Assembly: GCA_951799425.1 (NCBI GenBank)
Contig: OX637394.1
Coordinates: forward strand, 50,843,142 to 50,907,141
Reading direction: 5' to 3'
From: Ilex aquifolium
Taxonomy: Eukaryota > Streptophyta > Magnoliopsida > Aquifoliales > Aquifoliaceae
Length of the DNA stretch: 64,000 nt
Under the pieces are notes generated by a model. It did not search any database. It saw only the letters and a list, made by a program, of their open reading frames with translations, and was not told where the DNA came from. Of the stretch, positions 44,047-54,076 are shown one piece after another. The position numbers and the translations under genes are program-made. Numbering within the stretch: the first letter of the stretch is position 1; each line of letters opens with the position of its first letter.

Positions 44047-45622
44047 TGATTAGCACTCAAAAATAGCATATTGTTACGCTCTTTTTGGACTAATTATACT
44101 TTGATGGAGTTTAAATGATGATATTTTAGGTTCTAAAGTGAAGGAAAGTCCAAAGGCATCCAAGAAATACATTTGAGGGACAAATGCCGAATTAACGCAA
44201 GACCAAGGGAGCAATATCAGGAGAATGCAAAGAATGAAGGACAAAGTGTAATAAAAGCATTTGAAAAATCAGCATGCATGCAACCACCGTCCATTTGCCC
44301 ACTTGCCCACTTGCCCACTTAAGCTTATAAATAGGCTGCTCCTTCTGCATTTCAAAGGGATCTGAAGGTGGAATCGGTGGAAAAACCAAGAGAGGAACTA
44401 AGAGTTAGGAGAGATTTTAGAAGAGTTTTTAGAGAGCAAAATTTCTTTCATCTTTTGTAGTTTCCATTTCAATTCATGTATTGAAGATTTTATGTTTATG
44501 TTCTTATGGTAAGAGTTCTTTCTTATAATTGTCTTTTCTTTATAGCTTTTATATTTACTTGCTTATATAAATATAATGGAAGGCTGAGCCTCCTCTACTA
44601 AGTGTTTTCTTTTATGTTTTTATTATATCTTGGTTGTGAATTAAACACCAAGTAGTTAGTGTTTTTTCTTTTATGTATTTTCATCTCTTGGTTGTGAATT
44701 AAACACCAAGTATTTATTGCTTTCTTTTAATTTAAGTATTGTTTTCTTTTACTTCCATTGTTGGAGCTTCCTTCTTCCCCTTAGAGGAGTGAAACTCTTC
44801 CACTTTTCTAGAGCTTTACCAAAGCCGTGAAGGGTGGAATGTGATTCACTATTCTTTGTCGAAGATCGGCTCTTTGTTTAGCTATTTTACTTTAAAGCAT
44901 TTCACTTCTAGTGCTTGAGCATTTTACTTTGTAACACCTTTTGGGGATGAGTACCATTCATCATTCTAGCTTTACCATAGCTATGAAGGGTGAGTAGTCC
45001 TCATTCACTCTTTGGGAAGGGATGATAGATATGTAAAAGATTAATCCGGACATTATGTTTGTGTATCACCTTTATGCTTAAATGTTCTATACTCCACTTG
45101 ATTTTTGGGTGATTGAATGCACCTAGCAAAGTAAAGGTACTTTGTATAATCAACGGATCTTTCTATGATAAATGGATGACTCCTACATGGAAAGATCTAT
45201 TGATTCAAGGCAAGTACCCTAACTAACTCTTCATGACAAAATTTCAATGTCCACCATTATTGCACTTCATTCCTATCTTCCGATTAATTTGCCGTTGACA
45301 CGGGAGTTAATTGAGTTATAAAGCATAAACATAATGCACCGGATAATCAACTACATATTCTGATTCCCGAACCAAAGAGTGTTTGTTACATTTAATCATC
45401 TTATATTTTGTCTAGAAAAATACCCATTGGAAAGAATTTTACATTCTATCCAAAACTTCCCACAACTTCAAAATCATAATATTTCCAGTTACAAGTCTTT
45501 CTCACTATTTACTTCAAAGAACACCAACCATAGTTCCCTGAGGATTCGACTCTGGACTCAAACCAGATTATTACTACAACTTGACCGCCTGCACTTAGGT
45601 GTACACATTTCGGATCAAGTCA
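44047..45622 (+). repeat. LTR3 of Athila element
   Basis: 1576 bp, TGATTAGCACTC...GGATCAAGTCA. It differs from LTR1 by an 8-bp loss (GCATTCTT, near 44320) and a few substitutions, for example CTTGGG to CTTAGG near the end. Confidence 0.9.
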
Positions 45623-45924
45623 AGACCAAGAAAAAAAAATTTCGCAAAGTATCGGATAAGAAGACGAAAGACTATATTTCCTACCCGTAGGGTAGAGTGA
45701 ACACCCCTATTGTTAATAAAGCAGTGTTTGTAATTAAGTTCATGGAACCCTCTTTTGTTGGGGCTAAAGTTCATTGAACTATGCAAGAAAGTTATTTGCA
45801 TATTGCTGCTAGGCTGTTTAAGTTATTAACATGAACGAAAACGTGTGGAGATTATGAACACAAGTGAAGTGGGTCTGGTGATGGTGAGGCTTGTGGCCAG
45901 TTATAGTGAAATTTTGTCTCTTAA
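45623..45924. other. Right flank of Athila element
   Basis: Starts AGACCAAG. It contains an imperfect CTACCCGTAGGGTAG hairpin (45682-45696). No gene recognised. Confidence 0.4.
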
Positions 45925-46396
45925 AACTTGGTCCGTATGGTAGGGTGAATGAAAAAATAGAAGGATGGAAAGTAAGAGTGATACACTTTTCATCTTTCTT
46001 ACTTTTTATTTTTTTGTGTGTTTGATAAGATGGAAAAAGTATTTTTTTTTTAATTTTTTTTAATTTTTAATTTGTCATTAGAACAAATATAAATACATAT
46101 TTTATCATTATATTTGTATATCAAATTAATGTATACATAATATATAATTAATAAATATGATATACGTATATATATCAAAGTATATATAGATAAATAATAT
46201 AAATTTTAACACACATAATTAACTTTCCATCCATTTTTTCTCCCAATTTTAGAGGGATTGATTTTGGTGAGTTGAAAGGAAAATTAATTCATCCACTTCT
46301 CCATCGTTCCTATTTTTCTTCCTTACTAAACATGATGTTTTATCTATCCTTCCAACTTTTCATCCTTTCATTTTTTCACCGTATCAAACGAAGCAT
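45925..46396. mobile_element. MITE, GGTGAA..GAAGGATG TIR family
   Basis: Left end reads TGGTCCGTATGGTAGGGTGA then ATGAAAAAATAGAAGGATGG; the right end inverted reads TGCTTCGTTTGATACGGTGA then AAAAATGAAAGGATG. TTAA is present at both borders. The inside is AT-rich. It is related to the ends of the element at 47654-49797 and to 52496-52705. Confidence 0.55.
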
Positions 46397-46400
46397 TAAG

Positions 46401-46580
46401 GGTAGTTTAGTGATTGAGCGTCTTTAGTGATTCAGAAGTCCTAAATTCAATCTCTTCTCTTCTCGCACTCTCCACTCTTGTTCCTATAAGATGCTCTGAC
46501 CTAGTTCACGCCACGATGGTAATCGCTGAGTTCGATAGAGGAGTTGGTGCAAACCTAAATACTATGTAACAAAAAAAAAA
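46401..46580 (+). mobile_element. tRNA-derived SINE
   Basis: Begins GGTAGTTTAGTGATTGAGCG, matching a tRNA A box and its surroundings, followed about 30 bp later by AAATTCAATCT, a B-box-like match. The body is about 120 bp and the end is an A10 tail (46571-46580). Length and layout fit a plant tRNA-derived SINE. No clear target duplication. The 5' end abuts the MITE at 46396. Confidence 0.5.
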
Positions 46581-47647
46581 TCTTTTTTTGTGGGTTTTTA
46601 TGAGATTTGATAATTTTAGGTATGATTTGAAAATCATACAAGAAATTAATATTATTAGTGGATTTGAGTTCCCACTTTTAATGAATTTGGATAGTAAATA
46701 TGTATTCTTAGATCAGATTAATAAAATGGTTGATTGAATCTAGCTAAACATAGAAGAAATTTGGCTAAATACGACATATGCATGATACGAGTTTGATACA
46801 ATACGAATTTGACTATATATAATTTAAAACATTAATGCTACTTGTACCTAATTAAGAAGAGATTAGTTTGTTGTGATCTTAATGATTTATAGTAAATTTT
46901 ATTTAATATTGTGATTCAGTGTTAATCCAATAATCATAATAGATCATATACTAAAATTAGATCTCCATGTCATTATTCATTCTAAAACTATATATGACAC
47001 CAACATTTCCCATACTAGTCTCCAACCTAGGCAAGAACGTACTTGATGGCAGAGAGGAATTGCTTTGCTTATGAATCAAATTTCTGTTATATTCTCATTC
47101 GGAGAGTGTTGCATGTACCAACCTCTTAACACGTGTAATAGTTAATTAGGACTTGCACAATTGACAGAGAGTCAAACTCGAACTCGAACCCACACCTAAA
47201 GCCTGGATACGACTAATCCAATCAATGGAGGTCCATTCGATTAACCAAACTATACTGATGCTAAAGAGATTGTCCTAAAGGAGTTACCAAATTTCAAATT
47301 GAGTAATGTTACTTGGACCTAAATAATTGACTTCATTTGCTGACCTAATGATATAATTTTATTAAAATCATTGGATGAAAAACAGTTCTAATATTTGATG
47401 AGACCCGCAATTAATCCAAAAGTTATAACAAATTGGGCCAACAAATGAAGTCCACTTTTAAATTTGAAATGTTTGAATTCACAACTCGTGTACCTATCCA
47501 CTCGAGCTACGTTGGATTAATTTCTATCATATTCAAAAGCGATGAGACAAGCTCATGCAGACAAAGATAGCTCCTAGTCCTAGTCGTAGTTGTCTGGGCC
47601 AAAAAACAAACGTAGGCCCTCTCACCCTGTCTGAAATGCTAGGAATA
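46581..47647. other. Intergenic, nothing recognised
   Basis: AT-rich DNA without long frames or clear repeat borders. Confidence 0.4.
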
Positions 47648-47811
47648 ACCTTAATGCTTCGTTTGGTAGAAAAGATGAAAAGTAAGAGGGATACATTTTC
47701 TATCTTTCAAAGAAGGAAAGTAGGAATAATACATTTTTCTTCTTTTGTGTTTAGTAGGATGGATGAAAAATAAAAATGATTAAAATTTTTTTTTTTTGTG
47801 CTGGCTAAGAT

Positions 47812-49453
47812 TAGAGGTGACAATCGAGTCGCGTCGTGTCAAGTTTGTGTTGAGTCATTGCGGGTTTGTGTTGAACATTAATCAAACCTAACTTAACTCA
47901 TTTAACTAATCGTGTCGTGTCGAATTGACCTGTTTATTCGTATCGTGTTCGTGTTCGTATTCGTATTCGTATTCGTATTGACTCACATAAATTTTGAATA
48001 AAAAATTTAACGCTAATATTCTATTTTCACTTAATTGAACTCATGTTCATACTTTTTCTATAAACTAAAAATTAACTTAAATAAATATAATAATAATAAT
48101 GATTAAAAATATTTTTTATATAATAATATGTCAGTGCTTAATAAATAATTACAAATAATTAATATTTTGGGAGAATTACACCTAGACTCCCTGATGTTTG
48201 TCACTTAATCACTCAGACCCCCTGACATTTGAAATATTACACACAGACCCCTTAAAGTTTATACTCGCGTAACACTTAGACCCCTGCTGTAAATATATCC
48301 ATTAATAAATTACACCTAGACCCCCTTGAAGTTTGTACGCATATAATACTTAGACTTCTTAAATTTAAAATGTTATACTTAGACAAAAAATACTCAAATC
48401 AAAGATAGAATATCAAATATTTTAAATTTTACAACCAAAATTTATGTTCTATTGTATCATTTATTGAAATAAAAATTCAAATTTTTCTTAAAAATTTGTA
48501 ATTAATATACAATTATACTATCCATTGGAACAAAACTAAAAAATCAAACAAGGGTCTAAGTCATTCTTAATAGAACATGAATTTTACAACTAAAATTCAT
48601 GTTCTATTATGTCATTTATTTAAATAAAATCAAAAATAAAAATCTATTTTTAAAAAAAAAAACCATAATTAGTATACAATTATAATATCTATTAGAATAA
48701 AACTAAAAAATTAAACAAGGGGTCAAATTGTAATGAACACACTATCTTTTATCTTCAATTGGGATAGTTTGGTATTTTAATTTAGTCATTTAAACGACCA
48801 AATTAAATTTCAATAGACAATATAATTGTATAATAATTACTATTTTTTAAGAAAAATTTGAATTTGAATTTTATATTTTATTTCAATAAATGATACAATA
48901 GAACATGCATTTTAATTGTAAAATTTAAAATATTTGATATTCTATCTTTGATTGAAATATTTTTGGTCTAAGTATAACATTTTAAACTTAAGGGGTCTAA
49001 GTAATATATGTTTATAAACTTAAGAGTGTCTGAATATAATTTATTAATGGATATATTTACAACATGGGTCTAAGTGTTATGCGCGTACAAATTTTAGGGG
49101 GTCTGAGTGTAATACTTCAAATGTCAGGGGGTCTGAGTGATTAAGTGACAAACTTTAGGGGGTGTGAATGTAATTCTCCCTAACATTTTATATCTATAAT
49201 ACTAGTTAAAATGTTAATTTCGTATTAATTTCGTGTTACCATACAAACGAGAAAATAAAGAAAATGTTTATTCTTAAATAAACGGGTTGATGGTGTCAAT
49301 TTTGGGTCTGACGGGTTGAACTGAATATGAACCGTTTATATTTCGTGTTCGTGTTTGTGTGTCAGGTCATTTTCGAGTTCGTGTTGAGTTATAATCAAAT
49401 TCGTGTCGAGTTCGAATCGTGTCATCGTGTTGAGTCGAAAATTTCCACCTTTA
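47812..49453. mobile_element. hAT-type non-autonomous element
   Basis: Ends TAGAGGTGACAA and, inverted, TAAAGGTGGAAA, with a perfect 8-bp target duplication GCTAAGAT (47804-47811, 49454-49461), diagnostic of hAT. The subterminal DNA is full of CGTGTTCGTGT-type repeats. It is interrupted by the MITE at 48169-49180. No transposase. Confidence 0.8.
48169..49180. mobile_element. Long-TIR foldback MITE (MULE-like), innermost
   Basis: 1012 bp. Ends GGGAGAATTACA / inverted GGGAGAATTACA with arms of about 350-400 bp that pair almost throughout (CACTTAATCACTCAGACCCC, AAATATATCCATTAATAAAT, ATAGAATATCAAATATTTTA). The 9-bp duplication TAATATTTT (48160-48168) / TAACATTTT (49181-49189) has one mismatch. 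Long arms plus 9-bp duplication suggest a Mutator-like origin. There is an internal second copy of part of the left arm near 48540-48720. Confidence 0.8.
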
Positions 49454-49803
49454 GCTAAGATGGAAAAAATATTTTTTTATTTTAAATTTATTTTTTATTT
49501 TTTTTAAAAAAAATATAAAAATATAAATGAAATTAATGTATACATAATATATGTATATATCAAAAGATATATAAACAAATAATATACATTTCAATACAAA
49601 TAATTAACTTTTCATCCACTTTCCTTTTGATTTTGGAGGAATTGATTTTGGTGAGTTGAAACGAAAGCTCATCCATCTACTTTTTTATTCTTCCTATTTC
49701 CCTTCATTACCAAACATGATGTTTTATCTATCTCTCTAATTTTTTATCCTTTCAATTTTTTCATCCTTCTATTTTTCTATCATACCAAACGGAGCATACC
49801 TTA

Positions 49804-50584
49804 ATGCCCTGGATGATAGTTGTTCCATCATCAATGGTTGCTGCGATGTCCTTTTACACCCAATGTGGTTTCTCAAGTGGGTTTTCGTAAAAATCTATGG
49901 ATGTTTAAACATGCTTATCACATGCTTTGGTCCTGTTAACAGTTGTGGCTTCTTATTAGAATTGTCAATAAGTTGTGTATCGGTCGTATCTTATCTAAAT
50001 CGTGTCGGGTTAAAATTTATAGATTCGAAACTCGATCCACTTATAATCGCATATATTTGAGTATGTATCGTGTCGAATTCATATCACCTGTTTAATAAAT
50101 TTTGTATCTTATTTAGTAAGGTTCGTGTTGACTTATTTATTCGATGATTCTAACGGAACCACCATTTTTTCACATAAACTCGCTAAGACCTAAATTTAAA
50201 TCTCTTAATTTCATGTCCATTTCGTACTAAATTTACAAATCGTATCAAATGGGAAAAGTGAATTCCACTTGGGCTTACATGGTAGAAGGGTGGGGAGTTA
50301 TTTGCTTACATGACAGATTAGTTATTGATTTTTGTAGGGTCCATCTGCTTATTTGTTTTAGGATTATTAGTTGGTGATATCACATCATTTTGCCATGTGG
50401 TATCACCGTTGTAATGAATATTTTCTCCCTAATTAGAGATTGCCTCACAGCCTCATTAACATATTGGAATCATCTAATTGAGTGGGCTCTGATCTGCAAA
50501 TAATAGCCCATCTTATACGGGTTCATAGATGGGTCAAGCACATTGCGGTCCATAAAAATGCGTTCCCCAAGTGGCCCCGTTTGA
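49804..50584. other. Intergenic with decayed hAT-like repeat
   Basis: 49957-50200 (TTAGAATTGTCAATAAGTTG, then GTGTCGGGTTAAAAT and TCGTGTTGAC) looks like an old copy of the hAT family at 47812. Otherwise no feature recognised. Confidence 0.35.
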
Positions 50585-50592
50585 CTCCGACC

Positions 50593-51177
50593 TAGGGGTG
50601 CAACTCGGGCGAGTTGGGCGGGTTGGACAGTCAACCCTAGCCCAACCCTAGGTATATAATCTTCAACCCTAACCCTAACCTTACTTCGGGTTGAGGGACT
50701 CAACCCAAGCACTGCCCGAGTTTAATTCGGGCGGGCTCGGGTTGAATTCGGGTTAATGATTTCAGGCTACTTTACGGGTTCAATTCGGGTTGAGTTCGGG
50801 TTGAGCTTAAAATAGACTTGTTATTCTAAACCTGATGCACTGTCCCACAATCTAGCTGCAGCATACATGCTTGCTAGAACCACATAGTTTACTGACTTCT
50901 CAAGTTCTATATTAAATAGGTGTTTGGCTGCAATTTCTCCAATAGACATATTGTCATAGTTACTACATGCCCCAAGAATGGAACCCCAAAGTGAGGCATT
51001 AATTCGGGTTCAACCCATGAACCTGATGACTCAACCCGAGGCCCGCCCAAATTGAATTCGAGTTGAGGTTTTTTGACCTAAGCTCAACTCAAATATTAAA
51101 AACCCTGGCCCAAACCCTAATTTTTTCGGGTTGGACTCATGTTGAAATCGGATTAGCCCGCCCAAGTTATACCCCTA
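50593..51177. mobile_element. hAT-type MITE carrying a PPR gene fragment
   Basis: TIRs TAGGGGTGCAACTCGGGCG and, inverted, TAGGGGTATAACTTGGGCG; perfect 8-bp target duplication CTCCGACC (50585-50592, 51178-51185). The subterminal parts repeat TTCGGGTTGA. The middle (about 50815-51005) is unrelated to the arms and contains part of a gene (next entry). Confidence 0.85.
50821..50997 (-). pseudogene. Captured PPR protein fragment (E-motif region)
   Basis: Minus-strand frame without stop for 58 codons: SLWGSILGACSNYDNMSIGE, then IAAKHLFNIELEKSVNYVVL, ASMYAAARLWDSAS, then TAA at 50821-50823. The W-G-LLGAC...GE-AA...L-P/E-S-NYV-LS-MYAA--W pattern is the well-known end of plant PLS-class PPR proteins (the last S/L motif and the E motif). 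It stands between the two arms of the MITE, so the fragment appears to have been captured by the element. There is no start codon and no splice context; non-functional as such. Confidence 0.75.
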
Positions 51178-51185
51178 CTCCGACC

Positions 51186-52480
51186 CTAGCTACTAATGGC
51201 CAAGTTTGATAATGTATGTGCCCATTAATCCAAACAGTCCCACTTAAGGATGTGTGAAGTTAGATTGTTTTGTGTCGGGTTCATGTCTTACTAAAGTTAT
51301 ACGATGTTAAAAATTTTCAATTCACACACATTTATGTCTAAGTCATTTGGGGTGCATCTAGCATCTTAGACCAATATTCTGATTGTTGTCTCGAGTTTTT
51401 ACGTTCATTCTGAGTAAGTAAATTTAGATTGAACAGAAATTCTAATTCAAGTTTTGTAACTTGAGAAGCAAATTTGCATTTCACTCAAGTTGAACCTGAA
51501 TTGAATTGGATTTCAGCTTTGATTTGTGTTAACCCGAGATTCAAACTCAAATTAAACTCAACTATAATCTGAATTTTCAGCCCTAGTAGTGTAATCTAAG
51601 TTTAACCGTTCAAACATGAACAATATTTGGGCTAAAGAGTTAGATTTGAACTCGGATTGAAAGTTTTTTAACTTCGTGGAACTCCAATAAACTTCTCAAT
51701 GTCCTTAAGTTGCACTCCTAATAGTCGGTTTCATATTAACTCAAGTATTTAGTTGGAGACCCAAGTCCTATTAGCCCCCACTAAATCGTGATTCAATATA
51801 GATTCTACATCTTGAAATCAACCAAATTTTGGAGCAGCTTTATGATAATGAAATTAACCAACAAAAAGCATTAACTCTGCAAAGACCAATGAACTAATTG
51901 CAGTACAATAAAGTTCTAAGACATAGCGAGACAAGAACCTTTTTCAATAATCAACTGAACCAAAAGCCAACCTTTTTCTAGTTGATAGGTAAAGGCCGCA
52001 AATATTATATAATAGAAATCTCCGTATCTTTTAAAACTTCACTAGAATAAGGAATTTCTTCCCTCCACCCATCTTCGACAAAAATGCAATAATCAAAGAA
52101 GGTTGGATCTTTTTATCATTTGATTTTGTTCTCACTTCCTTGAACAGTTGAAAATTTCCTAAGAGTGCATGTCTTTTTATGTTTGAAGCTCACTGAACAA
52201 TTGAAAAAAATACACCTTGTAGGGATGTAATTTCATAAGTATCTAACAAACTCAACATAATACAAATTTAAAAATAATACGAAACATTAATGACAATAAA
52301 CGCGAGTTTTTCCAATTTTTTTTTGTATCAGGCAGTTTAACAGCAATTTTTTTATTTAAAAAAAATAAGAAAAAGAAAAATAGGACTAAACAACCGTCCC
52401 AACTATTGGACAATTAAACTTTAAGATCGTGAGTTCGAATCTCACCACTCCTTTTTGTAATAGTGTTTGACCCGACCCAA
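51186..52480. other. Intergenic, decayed repeats
   Basis: Old TCAAACTCAAATTAAACTC / TTCGGGTT-type remnants of hAT-like MITEs. At 52425-52446 GATCGTGAGTTCGAATCTCACC matches a tRNA T-arm/B box and may be a SINE or tRNA relic without a convincing A box. No gene. Confidence 0.35.
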
Positions 52481-52495
52481 AAAAAAAATATATTA

Positions 52496-52705
52496 ATTTT
52501 TTTTTTTTGTGCTTGCTAAGATGAAAAAAAATATTTTTTGTTTATTTGAAAAAATATAAATACATATTTTATTATTATATTTATATTTGAAATTAATGTA
52601 TATATAATATATTTATAAACAAATAAGATATATTTCAACCCAAATAAAAAAAAAATCCAAATAATTAATTTTTTATACTTTCATTTTTTTCATAATACTA
52701 AAAGC
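52496..52705. mobile_element. Decayed relative of the 45925/47654 MITEs
   Basis: TTTTTTTTTTGTGCTTGCTA, then AGATGAAAAAAAATATTTTT, ATAAATACATATTTTATTAT and AATTAATGTATA match inner parts of both MITEs, ending TTTCATAATACTAAAAGCAGCA. The left end is missing. Confidence 0.5.
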
Positions 52706-52719
52706 AGCATTACTATAAA

Positions 52720-52880
52720 ACCCCTAGTCATCTTGGATTTTGCCGCTCTGTTTGTTAGGGTTTTGTGATTCGTCCCAGAAAGTAGAAATTGAGAGTAAAA
52801 AAAAAAAAAGCTTTCTTTGCCGGAAATTCAACGTATCTATAACTGCAATGGAGCTTCAGCGTCGAGTCCTTTGATTCCCT
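52720..52880 (+). other. Candidate orphan 5' exon
   Basis: AACCCCTAG and TTAGGGTTTT (telo-box-like motifs typical of plant ribosomal and translation genes) are followed by a leader and ATGGAGCTTCAGCGTCGAGT with a stop after nine codons, then a consensus-like donor CCTGGTGAGTG (52878). It looks like a 5' UTR exon with a short upstream ORF. No downstream coding exon found before the receptor kinase on the other strand. Confidence 0.25.
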
Positions 52881-52899
52881 GGTGAGTGTTTCTTATAGT

Positions 52900-54076
52900 C
52901 CCCTCCAACTTTCCTTTTTCAGCCTCTGTTTGTTTCCTGGGAATCTGACAAAAGTCAGAAGAAATCGTGGATTCTTTCTGTGGCCGTTACCGCAAGAATT
53001 CAATTCTATTTTTTCTTTTCTCGTTTCTTATGTTTCTTAGCAACATATGGAGGGTATAGCTTTGATTTTTGTTCAAACCACCAAATAAAAATCTATCACT
53101 TTATGGATAAATTTTCTATTTATGTTACAAAGTTATAATAATTTCTTTTTTTGATTCAGAGGGTGGGTGAAGAATAACAGTGTTATTAGATGTTGGAAAG
53201 GTAGAGATTGCAGTTTACATCGTTACGAAGTTAACGTTAGATCAAAGTTAGAAAGATTTAATTTGTTATATTATGGTCAAAACCTCAAAATGTTGCCAAT
53301 TTGTAAGGATCATCTTGTTTCCTTCCTATTCGCATGACTTGTCCCACTGTGTTGGATTTTGTTGGCGGTAGCTATTACTCCTCCTCTCGGCTCACTCGCT
53401 TTATTTTCATTGAATTCATCATCTGGATCTCATCGCCTTTGCATGTACGATATTGTTGTAACATTGTTCTAGGATGTAATATATCCATCTTGGTGCCAAA
53501 TTTTGTCCAAGATTAGTATGCTTTACAAGTTTTTTCATAGCTTGAAGGTCTCTCTTAGACATCACATGGACATGTGATTTGAGCAGCGTGGGACCATGTG
53601 AACACACTGCTGGAAAATCTGGCGCTATGTGGAGAGAGAGAGAGAGAGAGAGAATCTCATTTCCTTCCAAGATATAAGTCCAAAACCACCAGTCATTGCT
53701 CCAGCTTCTACATACCCTACCCTTACAATCTCTCAATCCCAAGATATAGACAGTTAACAATCCATGTTCACTACATGATACTGCTGCCACCTGTATTGGC
53801 AGTCATCAAAGAAATTTCAAGCAACCCCCCCCCTCCCCCCCGGTTTCTTTTTTTTCAAGCTTCATTGCCTCAGAAACTACTATTATTATTACAAGTTTTT
53901 CACTTGGGTCAAAACTATGTTAATACATTAGCTACTTTAATCTACAACCACCAGATTGACTGCAAAATTCACTCTTTTTGCTGGAATCAATACTATCTCT
54001 GCACTGGTCTAGTGAATTCTCCTGTGGAATATGCACAAATGCACAACATAACTTTGATGTCTCCTTGAAAACTTGG
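52900..54076. other. Spacer and receptor-kinase 3' UTR
   Basis: The right part (about 53800-54076) is probably the 3' UTR of the minus-strand receptor kinase. A GA repeat lies at 53631-53652 and a C-rich tract at 53825-53840. No other gene. Confidence 0.4.

Larger units (their letters stand above)
27395..45622 (+). mobile_element. Rearranged Athila-type Ty3/gypsy retrotransposon, three LTRs
   Basis: The order is LTR1(+), tRNA-Asp PBS, gag(+) cut off, LTR2(-), 3' internal region(-), integrase(-), RNase H/RT(-), snap-back junction, integrase 3' part(+), 3' internal region(+), PPT, LTR3(+). The arms 29874-36871 and 38633-45622 are near-perfect inverted repeats of 7.0 kb around a 1.76 kb spacer. 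LTRs are 1584, 1584 and 1576 bp and differ by only a handful of substitutions and one 8-bp deletion, so the element is young. Lineage is assigned from PBS type, pol motifs and the long 3' region. The outer LTRs are both in plus orientation with TG...CA ends, so the composite may have integrated as one unit. AGACC follows the right end directly, while on the left AGACC lies 2 bp (CA) short of the LTR. Confidence 0.88.
47654..49797. mobile_element. Outer TIR element of a three-level nest
   Basis: TIRs ATGCTTCGTTTGGTA (47654) and, inverted, ATGCTCCGTTTGGTA (right end 49797). ACCTTA flanks both sides (47648-47653, 49798-49803). Its own sequence is only 47654-47811 and 49454-49797; the rest is the hAT element inserted inside. 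Same family as 45925-46396. Confidence 0.7.

Noticed and set aside
52425..52446. tRNA-like T-arm sequence
   Set aside because: Only the B-box region fits; no acceptor stem or A box, so it is not called as a tRNA.
53598..54068. 156-codon plus-strand frame
   Set aside because: Runs antisense through the receptor-kinase 3' UTR and a microsatellite; no motif.
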